Counted from the first letter of the stretch, positions 1 through 4,669 are shown. The stretch is 5,285 nucleotides of DNA from a bacterium (GCA_021791135.1 JAJYXD010000071.1:1-5285), one strand, 5' to 3'. Notes: generated by a model from the letters alone, not told the origin. Made by a program: numbers and translations.

Positions 1-38
1 TACTCCAGATCGAATTTTTCTTGCGGCGCCTTATCCAT
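1..38 (-). CDS. 5' end of an unidentified protein gene (partial, runs off the left edge)
   Basis: An ATG at 38-36 opens a frame that stays open to the window edge and reads MDKAPQEKFDLE. Only 12 full codons are visible, too few to name a family. The start is supported by a good promoter immediately upstream (extended -10 at 48-56, -35 at 70-75), not by homology. An AAGGG stretch lies about 4 nt before the ATG and could be a weak Shine-Dalgarno, but the promoter position implies a transcript with only a few untranslated bases. The gene is downstream of truB on the same strand but separated by about 170 nt containing strong hairpins, so it is probably a separate transcription unit. It could be a chance open frame; the promoter is the main argument. 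Confidence 0.45.
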   Translation of the reverse strand, partial: MDKAPQEKFDLE

Positions 39-47
39 GACACCCTT

Positions 48-75
48 ATTCTAGCAGTCCCAAAGTTATCCACAA
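48..75 (-). promoter_or_regulatory. Extended -10 promoter for the gene starting at 38
   Basis: On the minus strand there is a -35-like TTGTGG (75-70), a 16-nt spacer, and an extended -10 TGCTAGAAT (56-48) matching TGnTATAAT at all but one position. The -10 ends 9 nt before the ATG at 38, so initiation would fall about 3 nt from the start codon, giving a nearly leaderless mRNA. This is a sequence match only. Confidence 0.5.
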
Positions 76-78
76 ATC

Positions 79-99
79 TATCGAGGCCCGGCCTCGATA
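79..99. repeat. Perfect 21-bp palindrome with 10-bp arms upstream of the promoter
   Basis: TATCGAGGCC and GGCCTCGATA flank a single central C at 89. It lies just upstream of the -35 box at 70-75 of the minus-strand promoter. It could be an operator or activator site for the gene at 38, or an extra terminator stem for the truB operon. No U-tract follows it on either strand, which makes an ordinary terminator less likely. Confidence 0.6.
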
Positions 100-124
100 A
101 TATTGAAACAGCTCCACAACTATA

Positions 125-293
125 TATCCGCACCGCGTTTCTCCGAACGAGGGAGAAAGAGCTAATGCTCTTTCTTTCGACGTCGCTCGGACGAAATGAG
201 TATATTTACACTCATTTCGCTCCTCGCCCGTCGAAAAAAGACTTAGCCAAGCGGCCCGGAGCGCCCGAGTTGAGGAGGAGCGCGGTGCGGATA
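125..293. repeat. Nested inverted-repeat element overlapping the truB 3' end
   Basis: Exact 13-bp inverted arms TATCCGCACCGCG (125-137) and CGCGGTGCGGATA (281-293) bracket two adjacent hairpins. Hairpin A pairs TCCGAACGA (142-150) with TCGCTCGGA (183-191) with one wobble in the minus-strand RNA, and inside it AGAAAGAGC (154-162) with GCTCTTTCT (167-175) around a 4-nt loop. Hairpin B pairs CGAAATGAGT (192-201) with ACTCATTTCG (210-219) around an 8-nt loop. The right half lies in truB coding sequence and hairpin B contains the truB stop codon. As minus-strand RNA this would fold into a multi-branched structure at the end of the operon. It may act as terminator or 3' stabiliser, or be a copy of a dispersed palindromic element. 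Confidence 0.65.
142..191 (-). terminator. Candidate terminator stem-loop downstream of truB
   Basis: In the minus-strand transcript a 9-bp stem with a 4-nt ATTA loop (GCTCTTTCT/AGAAAGAGC) sits on a second 9-bp stem (TCCGAGCGA with TCGTTCGGA, one G-U pair), starting about 20 nt after the truB stop. The 3' side of the inner stem is U-rich (GCTCTTTCT), but no clean U-tract follows, so intrinsic termination is plausible rather than certain. Confidence 0.45.
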
Positions 294-901
294 GTAAACT
301 CCCCCACTCTCGTGCGTTCGAGATCGGCAAGGTAGGCACCTGCGCCGAGTTTCGCACCGATGTCCCGCGCGAGCGCGCGGATATATACTCCCGGTCCGGT
401 AGTCACTCTGATTTTCAGTATGGGCCACGAGTACTCTACGAGATCAATCTTAAAAATCTTCACTTCTCTCGGTTTCATCTCAGGGACTATCCCTTTTCTT
501 ATTAACTTATACGCCTCTTGTCCTTTGATCTTTATCGCGCTGAAAGCCGGAGGAATCTGCTCGATTATTCCGACAAATTCTTGCAATACGTTTCTTATTT
601 TTTCTTCTCCCGGAATTTGTTTCACTTTGATCTCTTTTTTCTCTCCTTCTTCATCATCCGTGGTACTTGTTACCCCAAGACGAATTACCGCCTCATACTC
701 CTTTTCACCCTGCACAATCGCATGCAGTTCTTTTGTCCCTTCGTTTACTCCCACAACCAAAACGCCGGATGCCAAAGGATCGAGCGTTCCGGCGTGTCCC
801 ATCTTCGTGATATGGAATTTTCTTTTAAGTTCGTTTAAAAAATGCGCGGATGTCGGACCCTTCGGTTTATAAACCGCGAAAACCCGAGGAAGTTCTGTCA
901 T
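212..901 (-). CDS. truB: tRNA pseudouridine(55) synthase TruB, short form
   Basis: TruB isomerises U55 in the T-loop of elongator tRNAs to pseudouridine in the cytoplasm. The 229-residue product has the family motifs in order: KPKGPTS (12-18), GHAGTLDPLASG (35-46) with the catalytic aspartate at D41, the conserved tyrosine in EKEYE (Y69), PPAFSAIKIKG (117-127), and the late motif GVYIRALARDIG (171-182), followed by ADLERTRVGEF (192-202). Typical bacterial TruB is about 300 residues; this one stops soon after the catalytic core and lacks a C-terminal PUA-like domain, a form I associate with reduced genomes. The ATG at 901 is 6 nt after the stop of the upstream gene and has no clear Shine-Dalgarno, suggesting translational coupling. 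The last codons lie inside inverted repeats, so the C-terminal tail may derive from that element. Confidence 0.96.
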   Translation of the reverse strand: MTELPRVFAVYKPKGPTSAHFLNELKRKFHITKMGHAGTLDPLASGVLVVGVNEGTKELHAIVQGEKEYEAVIRLGVTSTTDDEEGEKKEIKVKQIPGEEKIRNVLQEFVGIIEQIPPAFSAIKIKGQEAYKLIRKGIVPEMKPREVKIFKIDLVEYSWPILKIRVTTGPGVYIRALARDIGAKLGAGAYLADLERTRVGEFTIRTALLLNSGAPGRLAKSFFDGRGAK

Positions 902-907
902 ACAGAG

Positions 908-1345
908 TTAGTTGTTTCTCTCGGGACCGAGCGTTAAGAGGTCTTTTCTTATTTCTTCGAGTAGAGAAAGTCGCTCTTTTAAGGTTTCCAAATAACCCGA
1001 GGTGATTCCGTGCTGTATTACAACAGGATCCGCTTCCTCCCTTATTTCATTGATCTTCCGTCGTATCTCATCGGCAACGTTTATGTTCATGCCTTCAATA
1101 CCACCGACGTCCGCCTTTCCGCTTCCGAGCTGTCCCATTCGCTCCAGATAACCGGTAATCTCCTCCTGAATTTTACGAAGTTCTTCTTCCTTTTCTCGAA
1201 TTTCGTTTTTTAACTCGGGACTTTCTTCCTCAAACGTTTTTATATCCTCGGGGTTTTCCGCCTGAGTCCCTCCCATGTTGAACTCATATCTTGTTTTATC
1301 GCCCTCATTCATATTTCTCATGTTTTCCATGTCCTCTATTCCCAT
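908..1345 (-). CDS. Acidic coiled-coil hypothetical protein
   Basis: I do not recognise a family. The 145-residue product has no signal peptide or membrane segment. After a methionine- and asparagine-rich start, residues about 38-70 are a highly charged E/K/R helix with coiled-coil spacing. A glycine-rich linker (71-86) follows, and then a second charged helical region (about 91-138) containing GYLETLKERLSLLEEIRK. It would therefore fold as a helical hairpin or oligomerise. It lies between the CYTH gene and truB with 6-nt gaps on both sides, clearly in the same operon. The start is uncertain: ATGs also occur at 1330, 1321 and 1312 in the same frame. A perfect TATAAT (1351-1356) lies 5 nt before the 1345 ATG and might allow independent transcription, but it overlaps the stop region of the upstream gene and may be chance. 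Confidence 0.75.
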   Translation of the reverse strand: MGIEDMENMRNMNEGDKTRYEFNMGGTQAENPEDIKTFEEESPELKNEIREKEEELRKIQEEITGYLERMGQLGSGKADVGGIEGMNINVADEIRRKINEIREEADPVVIQHGITSGYLETLKERLSLLEEIRKDLLTLGPERNN

Positions 1346-1351
1346 ACTGTA

Positions 1352-1912
1352 TTATATCTTTTCTTTTTGTTTCTTGAAAACAAGCTTCCCGTCACCGATT
1401 CCGGCTTCCTTTAATACTCCCGTTGCAGTCTTATTCGTGGTGTCTTTAAGCGAGTAGCCGAGCGTCGAAAGAAACTTCAGAACGGTTTTCTTGTCGTTTC
1501 CTTCAACCTCCGCGTACGGTTTGATCTTCGGATAACTGTCTATTTCAACCTTGACTCCTTTCCCCTTGTACTCCTCACGGAATTTTTCCCGCTCGCGAAG
1601 TATTTTGAATCCCACCGCCTCCAGAATTTTTTTTGTCTTTTCGAAATCGGAAACCGAAACCTCCGTTTCCTGCCGCACATCGAATCGCTTATCTTTTCTT
1701 CTCTTCGCCTTCACGGTGAGAAACGACCTTCCTCCTTCTTTTCTCAACCGAAACAAAGAAGCGCGGCTTCCCTTTCCGCGAAAGTTCTCCGATATAAAAT
1801 GGATCTCATGGAGTAATGTCGGTTTCATCACTCGTTTCAATCCGAGTTTCTTGAGTTTTCGGCGCATCGCCGGCACGTCCACATTCAGGATTTTAAGCTC
1901 GATTTCTTTCAT
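1352..1912 (-). CDS. CYTH-domain protein (class IV adenylate cyclase / triphosphatase type)
   Basis: CYTH proteins form an eight-stranded tunnel that binds a triphosphate-containing substrate with divalent metal. Known members include CyaB-type adenylate cyclases, thiamine-triphosphatases and inorganic triphosphatases; which activity applies here cannot be read from sequence. The 186-residue product starts with the signature ExExK (E3, E5, K7), then RLRKEGG (55-61), the basic strand LTVKAK (65-70), ETEV (82-85), VEIDSYP (122-128) and YAEVEG (133-138), all in the expected order. A lysine-rich tail follows. I chose the ATG at 1912 because the signature begins directly after it. The frame is open back to an ATG at 1975, but that would add 21 residues overlapping the divergent gene and its promoter. 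First gene of the operon with the coiled-coil protein and truB. Confidence 0.88.
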   Translation of the reverse strand: MKEIELKILNVDVPAMRRKLKKLGLKRVMKPTLLHEIHFISENFRGKGSRASLFRLRKEGGRSFLTVKAKRRKDKRFDVRQETEVSVSDFEKTKKILEAVGFKILREREKFREEYKGKGVKVEIDSYPKIKPYAEVEGNDKKTVLKFLSTLGYSLKDTTNKTATGVLKEAGIGDGKLVFKKQKEKI

Positions 1913-1919
1913 CAAACTC

Positions 1920-1948
1920 AATATAGTGTACATCCCCGATTTTGTATA
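1920..1948 (-). promoter_or_regulatory. Promoter of the CYTH-truB operon
   Basis: On the minus strand, TATACA (1948-1943, 4 of 6 matches to TTGACA), a 17-nt spacer and TATATT (1925-1920, 5 of 6 matches) end 7 nt before the ATG at 1912. Initiation would fall at or next to the start codon. The -35 overlaps a perfect plus-strand TATAAT (1945-1950), so this promoter and the divergent one share bases. Confidence 0.55.
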
Positions 1949-1950
1949 AT
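1945..1950 (+). promoter_or_regulatory. Perfect TATAAT box in the divergent promoter region
   Basis: TATAAT at 1945-1950 is followed by 7 nt and then ATA GAT ATT at 1958, where the membrane-protein family would be expected to begin. No good -35 is visible 16-18 nt upstream. The box overlaps the ATG at 1949, so either that ATG is the start and this is not its promoter, or the original start was at 1958. Confidence 0.35.
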
Positions 1951-2541
1951 GAACACCATAGATATTCTTTCGCATGCGTTATGGAGTTCGGCTGTTGCAA
2001 AAACGGCAAATAAAAAATTAGAACGAAAGTAGATCCGTGGTGGGCGGGATTCTGGGGTGCCTTCCCGGATCTTATTTCCTTCACTCCTCTCGCCTTGATC
2101 GTTGTCTTTCAAGCGATAGGCGGTTCCGATTTTCGGAGTTTTCAACACTCGAGCGGCATCGGACAACTCACCGGCCTTCTTTATCCCGCGAGTCACAGTC
2201 TTCTTGTATTCCTTGCCGTTTTTCTAGTTGTCTGGCTCGTGAGACGCACGCCCGCATGGGTCATGGGCGGCTGGGCACTTCACATTATTCTCGACATCGG
2301 TACGCATCCAGCCGAATATTACCCGACTCGTTTTCTCTGGCCGCTCTCCGACGCTCATTTTGGAGGAATCAGCTGGAGAACGCCGTGGTTCCTCCTTCTC
2401 GATTACGCACTTCTCGCGCTGTGTTTCTTCCTACTCCAAAAAGAAAAAGGAACTCCCCTTTCTACCACGAAGAAAGTTCTTGTATGGGCTCTCGCGCTTA
2501 TCGCGATTCTCATCTACGTTTTCACCTCGGCGAGAGGATAA
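1949..2541 (+). pseudogene. YdjM/DUF457-like membrane-bound metal-dependent hydrolase, frameshifted
   Basis: From the ATG at 1949 the frame reads MNTIDILSHALWSSAVAK and on to a TAG at 2030-2032. In a second frame, open from 2014, it continues KVDPWWAGFWGAFPDL and runs to a TAA at 2539. Joining them needs one extra base near 2012-2030, most simply in the A-run at 2026-2028, and gives about 197 residues. The joined product matches the YdjM/DUF457 type: an N-terminal SHALW with a putative metal-binding His, FPDL, SHSLL before a membrane helix, and the hallmark ALHIILDIGTH, with about five hydrophobic segments. The family is an inner-membrane putative hydrolase whose substrate is generally unknown. 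The gene diverges from the CYTH gene (36 nt between ATGs) and converges on the next gene with a 3-nt gap. It may be a real pseudogene, a homopolymer sequencing error, or a case of -1 frameshifting. A caller ignoring the break would report only about 2095-2541 from a TTG. Confidence 0.8.
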
Positions 2542-2544
2542 AGC

Positions 2545-3033
2545 TTAATCGATTTGGGCGAAGAGAATCACGTAATTTTTCCCATACGCTTTGGCGCACT
2601 TGGGACACGTTGTGTAGGAGAAGTAAAGTTTCTTTATTTCCTTGTTCTTTGATGCGACATACTCTTTCATCTCCTGAATCCATTTGCCAATATTCTTATA
2701 CGGTCCCTCGAAAACCTTCGTGAGAAACGTGCCCGACAGCTCCGCCATCTCCGGCGCATCCGGCACCTCTTTCTTAACGTTGATATAAATATCACAGCTC
2801 CAGAGCGAGTTCTCGTCCACCAGCATCAGTTGAAACGGCATCTTGACGCCCGCCTTTTCGATTATCTCCATATTCTTTACCACCTTCTTCCCCATATTCA
2901 GAGGAATGTGAAAAAAACTCGAAACGCGATCTTTGACGAACAATTCCTTCTGCCAGGTTATCTCCTTGTCCTCCCACGGCGCAGGATCGAACGGATCGCA
3001 GCACCCGGTCGGCTTTATAGGTTGATTATCCAT
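2545..3033 (-). CDS. Conserved small cysteine-containing protein (often annotated 'hydrolase'), function unknown
   Basis: The 162-residue soluble product resembles a widespread bacterial family that I recall being labelled 'hydrolase' without experimental support. Visible features are an N-terminal TGCCDPFDPAPW (9-20), WQKELFVKDRV (27-37), FHIPLNMG (41-48), DENSLW (73-78), SGTFLTKVFEGPYKNIGKW (100-118) and a C-terminal TTCPKCAKAYGKNYV (141-155). The adjacent C11/C12 and the C143-x2-C146 pair could together bind a metal such as zinc. The FEGPYKNIGKW stretch loosely recalls GyrI-like ligand-binding folds, but I would not assign that. I chose the ATG at 3033 because it sits just after an extended -10 promoter and in front of the conserved N-terminus. 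An in-frame ATG at 3078 would place 15 residues across the palindrome at 3053-3075. No signal peptide or membrane helix. Confidence 0.85.
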   Translation of the reverse strand: MDNQPIKPTGCCDPFDPAPWEDKEITWQKELFVKDRVSSFFHIPLNMGKKVVKNMEIIEKAGVKMPFQLMLVDENSLWSCDIYINVKKEVPDAPEMAELSGTFLTKVFEGPYKNIGKWIQEMKEYVASKNKEIKKLYFSYTTCPKCAKAYGKNYVILFAQID

Positions 3034-3039
3034 ACCTTT

Positions 3040-3048
3040 ATGATAGCA
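3040..3048 (-). promoter_or_regulatory. Extended -10 promoter of the 162-residue protein gene
   Basis: TGCTATCAT on the minus strand (3048-3040) fits the extended -10 consensus TGnTATAAT with one mismatch. It ends 6 nt before the ATG at 3033, again implying a leaderless or near-leaderless mRNA. The AAAGG directly before the ATG is too close (about 1 nt) to be a normal Shine-Dalgarno. No convincing -35 is present, as is usual for extended -10 promoters. Confidence 0.5.
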
Positions 3049-3052
3049 AATT

Positions 3053-3075
3053 GAGCACATCTTTGTGATGTGCTC
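3053..3075. repeat. 9-bp inverted repeat: operator or fic terminator
   Basis: GAGCACATC (3053-3061) and GATGTGCTC (3067-3075) are exact inverted arms around TTTGT. It ends 4 nt upstream of the extended -10 of the downstream gene, a classic operator position. It also lies 47 nt after the fic stop codon, and on the minus strand it is followed by AATTTGCTATC, a poor U-tract, so it could be a weak fic terminator. Both roles are possible. Confidence 0.6.
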
Positions 3076-3121
3076 CACAGATCAAAATCGGTTACTAGCA
3101 GGATCGGAGTAAACTACTTAA

Positions 3122-4246
3122 CTAATCGAAGAGTTCAATATATGCTGAGTAAGCAAATACTCTGTTTCTGCGACGACCAGTCACCTCCTTTAAAATTCCT
3201 GATTGCACAAACTTACGCACCAAAGCAAGAGCGTTCGGGTTTTCTAGTGTAGTTATTACTTCAACATCGGAAACTCTTACCATAGGAGATTTATAGAGCA
3301 TGTCCAAAAGTTTCATTGCTTTTGGTGTTGAACGACCAAAACCGCTTACTGTAGCAATATCCTTTTCTCGTAGAGAAACTATTTTTCTTGCAGTGCTCAC
3401 TGCATTGTTTGCGGTTTGAATAATCCCGGTCAAGAAAAACTTTAACCATCCCTCTATATTATCTTTTTCATGTACCGCGCCTAACTTATCGTAATACTCC
3501 CGCCTATTTGCTTTAAAAAATTCAGAAAGATAAAGCAGTGGTTTTTTTAGAACTTCTTGTTGGCAAAGATAGAATGTTACGAGTAAGCGGCCAATACGTC
3601 CATTTCCGTCAAGAAAGGGGTGAATATTTTCAAACTGCGAATGTGCCATTCCTACCTTTAACAATATTGGTAAAGGATTTTTGTCATGTAAAAACTTTTC
3701 CAAATCATCCAATAAAGTATCAATCTCGGTATGCGGCGGGGGCACATAAGAGGCGGTTTCGATTGTCGGTCCACCAATCCAATTTTGGGATTTTCTAAAT
3801 TCTCCCGGCGTCTTATGTTCCCCTCTTACACCATGCAATAATTTTTCATGAATTTCCCTGATTAAACGCAACGACAAAGGAAACGACTCAAGTCGTTTTA
3901 ATCCGTAATTCATTGCGTTAATGTAATTCAAAATCTCGTCAACATCCTTGTGAATTTCGCTACTTTCAACCCGTGCTTCGGCCTTAAGAACATCGGCAAA
4001 AGTTGCTTGTGTACCCTCAACTTGACTAGACAGGGTTGCCTCCTTGCGCACATACATGAGTATGAAGAAATCTACATCAGGTACGACCTCAGCGATACCA
4101 TCCAACCTGCCGATTGCAAGATTTGCTTTTGCAAGAAGATCATTAAGCACTGGATCAACTCTGAGTTGAAAAGGCAAAACTTCAGGTATAAAAGCTTGGT
4201 ATTTTGATTCACCCTTTAGCTGTTGTACATGTTTTCCAGAACGCAT
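3122..4246 (-). CDS. Fic-family protein adenylyltransferase with N-terminal inhibitory motif and C-terminal winged helix
   Basis: Fic enzymes transfer AMP (or another phosphate-containing group) from a nucleotide to hydroxyl side chains of target proteins. The 374-residue product has the active-site motif HPFLDGNGRIGR (209-220) fully matching HPFxDGNGRxxR, with catalytic H209, metal-binding D213, and R217/R220. A beta-hairpin flap precedes it (GGPTIETASYVPPP, 158-171). The motif SSQVEG (73-78) fits the inhibitory-helix consensus [S/T]xxxE[G/N] with E77, placing it in the N-terminally self-inhibited class, so no separate antitoxin is needed and none is seen next to it. Residues about 305-374 (TPKAMKLLDML, VRKFVQSGILKEV, RNRVFAYSAY) look like a winged helix-turn-helix. 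The ATG at 4246 starts 36 nt after the predicted transcription start. The gene diverges from tRNA-Ser, and its upstream operator array suggests repression, possibly by its own winged helix. The target is unknown. Confidence 0.95.
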   Translation of the reverse strand: MRSGKHVQQLKGESKYQAFIPEVLPFQLRVDPVLNDLLAKANLAIGRLDGIAEVVPDVDFFILMYVRKEATLSSQVEGTQATFADVLKAEARVESSEIHKDVDEILNYINAMNYGLKRLESFPLSLRLIREIHEKLLHGVRGEHKTPGEFRKSQNWIGGPTIETASYVPPPHTEIDTLLDDLEKFLHDKNPLPILLKVGMAHSQFENIHPFLDGNGRIGRLLVTFYLCQQEVLKKPLLYLSEFFKANRREYYDKLGAVHEKDNIEGWLKFFLTGIIQTANNAVSTARKIVSLREKDIATVSGFGRSTPKAMKLLDMLYKSPMVRVSDVEVITTLENPNALALVRKFVQSGILKEVTGRRRNRVFAYSAYIELFD

Positions 4247-4255
4247 ATTTTTTAC

Positions 4256-4325
4256 TCGTAGATATAAACTTCCTTATCTACACTTAATAGTGTAGATCAT
4301 AGATAACAAAAATGCAAATCTACGA
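4256..4325. promoter_or_regulatory. Operator array of nested inverted repeats upstream of fic
   Basis: Four copies of the hexamer ATCTAC/GTAGAT occur in 70 bp: GTAGAT at 4258 and 4292, ATCTAC at 4276 and 4318. The inner pair forms a perfect palindrome, ATCTACACT-TAAT-AGTGTAGAT (4276-4297). The outer pair forms an exact 8-bp inverted repeat, TCGTAGAT (4256-4263) and ATCTACGA (4318-4325). The arrangement suggests a dimeric repressor binding several half-sites around the fic promoter, perhaps with looping. The regulator is not identified; the Fic protein's own winged helix is the obvious candidate. Confidence 0.65.
4289..4317 (-). promoter_or_regulatory. Predicted fic promoter, -10 inside the palindrome
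   Basis: On the minus strand, TTGCAT (4317-4312), a 17-nt spacer and TACACT (4294-4289) form a moderate sigma-70-like promoter. The -10 lies within the palindrome 4276-4297, so a bound protein would block it. Initiation near 4282 would leave a leader of about 36 nt, unlike the near-leaderless genes elsewhere in the window. Hexamer matches are only 3 and 4 of 6. Confidence 0.4.
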
Positions 4326-4369
4326 CACATCACAATAACTTTAAGAACTACCTCGGCTTGATAAGAATG

Positions 4370-4398
4370 TAGAAAAATAAGCTCGTTTTCGCTACACT
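4370..4398 (+). promoter_or_regulatory. Predicted tRNA-Ser promoter
   Basis: TAGAAA (4370-4375), a 17-nt spacer and TACACT (4393-4398) precede the mature tRNA 5' end by 13 nt. The -10 shares CTACACT with the fic operator half-site at 4278-4284, which may be coincidence or may mean the same -10 variant is used. Confidence 0.4.
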
Positions 4399-4411
4399 AA
4401 CCCTGTACTAC

Positions 4412-4496
4412 GGAGGGGTCGCATAGTGGTCTAGTGCACCATCTTGGAAAGGTGGCATGCCGCAAGGCATCGAGGGTTCAAATCCCTCCCCCTCCG
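4412..4496 (+). tRNA. tRNA-Ser (anticodon GGA)
   Basis: The 85-nt sequence folds as a class II tRNA. The acceptor stem is GGAGGGG (4412-4418) with CCCCTCC (4489-4495). The anticodon arm has loop TTGGAAA with anticodon GGA, reading UCC and UCU serine codons. The long variable arm is GATGCC/GGCATC-like (ATGCC, GCAA, GGCAT), and the T-arm is GAGGG-TTCAAAT-CCCTC. The discriminator base is G (4496), as expected for serine tRNAs. CCA is not encoded (CGT follows), so it must be added after transcription. It is divergent from fic and convergent with the ATP-grasp gene. Confidence 0.97.
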
Positions 4497-4500
4497 CGTG

Positions 4501-4541
4501 AACCAAAACAGAAACGACCTTGTGCCGTTTCTGTTTTGGTT
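4501..4541. terminator. 16-bp perfect hairpin after tRNA-Ser, candidate terminator
   Basis: AACCAAAACAGAAACG (4501-4516) pairs exactly with CGTTTCTGTTTTGGTT (4526-4541) around a 9-nt loop, starting 4 nt after the tRNA. The U-rich 3' arm and the position fit a tRNA terminator, although the U-run is inside the stem rather than after it. Because the genes on either side converge here, it could also stop minus-strand transcription coming from the ATP-grasp gene. Confidence 0.65.
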
Positions 4542-4577
4542 TCATGGTGAAGGGAAGGATTTGGATAGGAATGGGGT

Positions 4578-4600
4578 CGGGAGAACACATTGGTCTCCCG
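4578..4600. repeat. 7-bp hairpin in the tRNA/ATP-grasp intergenic region
   Basis: CGGGAGA (4578-4584) and TCTCCCG (4594-4600) are exact inverted arms with a 9-nt loop. There is no U-tract on either strand. It may assist termination from either side; no other role is apparent. Confidence 0.35.
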
Positions 4601-4669
4601 CGTAGGAAGACCGCCGGGTAAGACTCGGCCTAATTGATAAGGTAGCCCCTCGTCGTGAACTCCTCGGGA

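Noticed and set aside
46..357. Minus-strand 103-codon open frame
   Set aside because: It overlaps the truB 3' end and the inverted repeats in another frame and crosses the promoter region; no domain.
360..872. Plus-strand 170-codon open frame
   Set aside because: It is wholly antisense to truB, whose catalytic motifs are unmistakable.
1351..1356. TATAAT 5 nt before the coiled-coil gene ATG as an internal promoter
   Set aside because: It arises from the end of the CYTH frame (ATA TAA T), the -35 is poor (TTTCAA), and 6-nt gene gaps favour one operon transcript; kept only as a remote possibility.
1913..1975. 21-residue N-terminal extension of the CYTH protein from an ATG at 1975
   Set aside because: The ExExK signature begins right after the ATG at 1912, and the extension would overlap the divergent gene and the promoter.
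2037..2723. Plus-strand 228-codon open frame
   Set aside because: It overlaps the membrane gene in another frame and then the antisense of the 162-residue gene; its R/S-rich peptide has no domain and no hydrophobic pattern.
4412..4496. tRNA-Ser as an integration site for fic
   Set aside because: fic lies on the 5' side of the tRNA; no duplicated tRNA 3' end, integrase or attachment repeat is visible.
4408..4590. Minus-strand open frame of 60 codons across the tRNA-Ser
   Set aside because: It is the antisense of the tRNA (peptide EGEGFEPSMPCGMPPF), a well-known type of spurious protein prediction.
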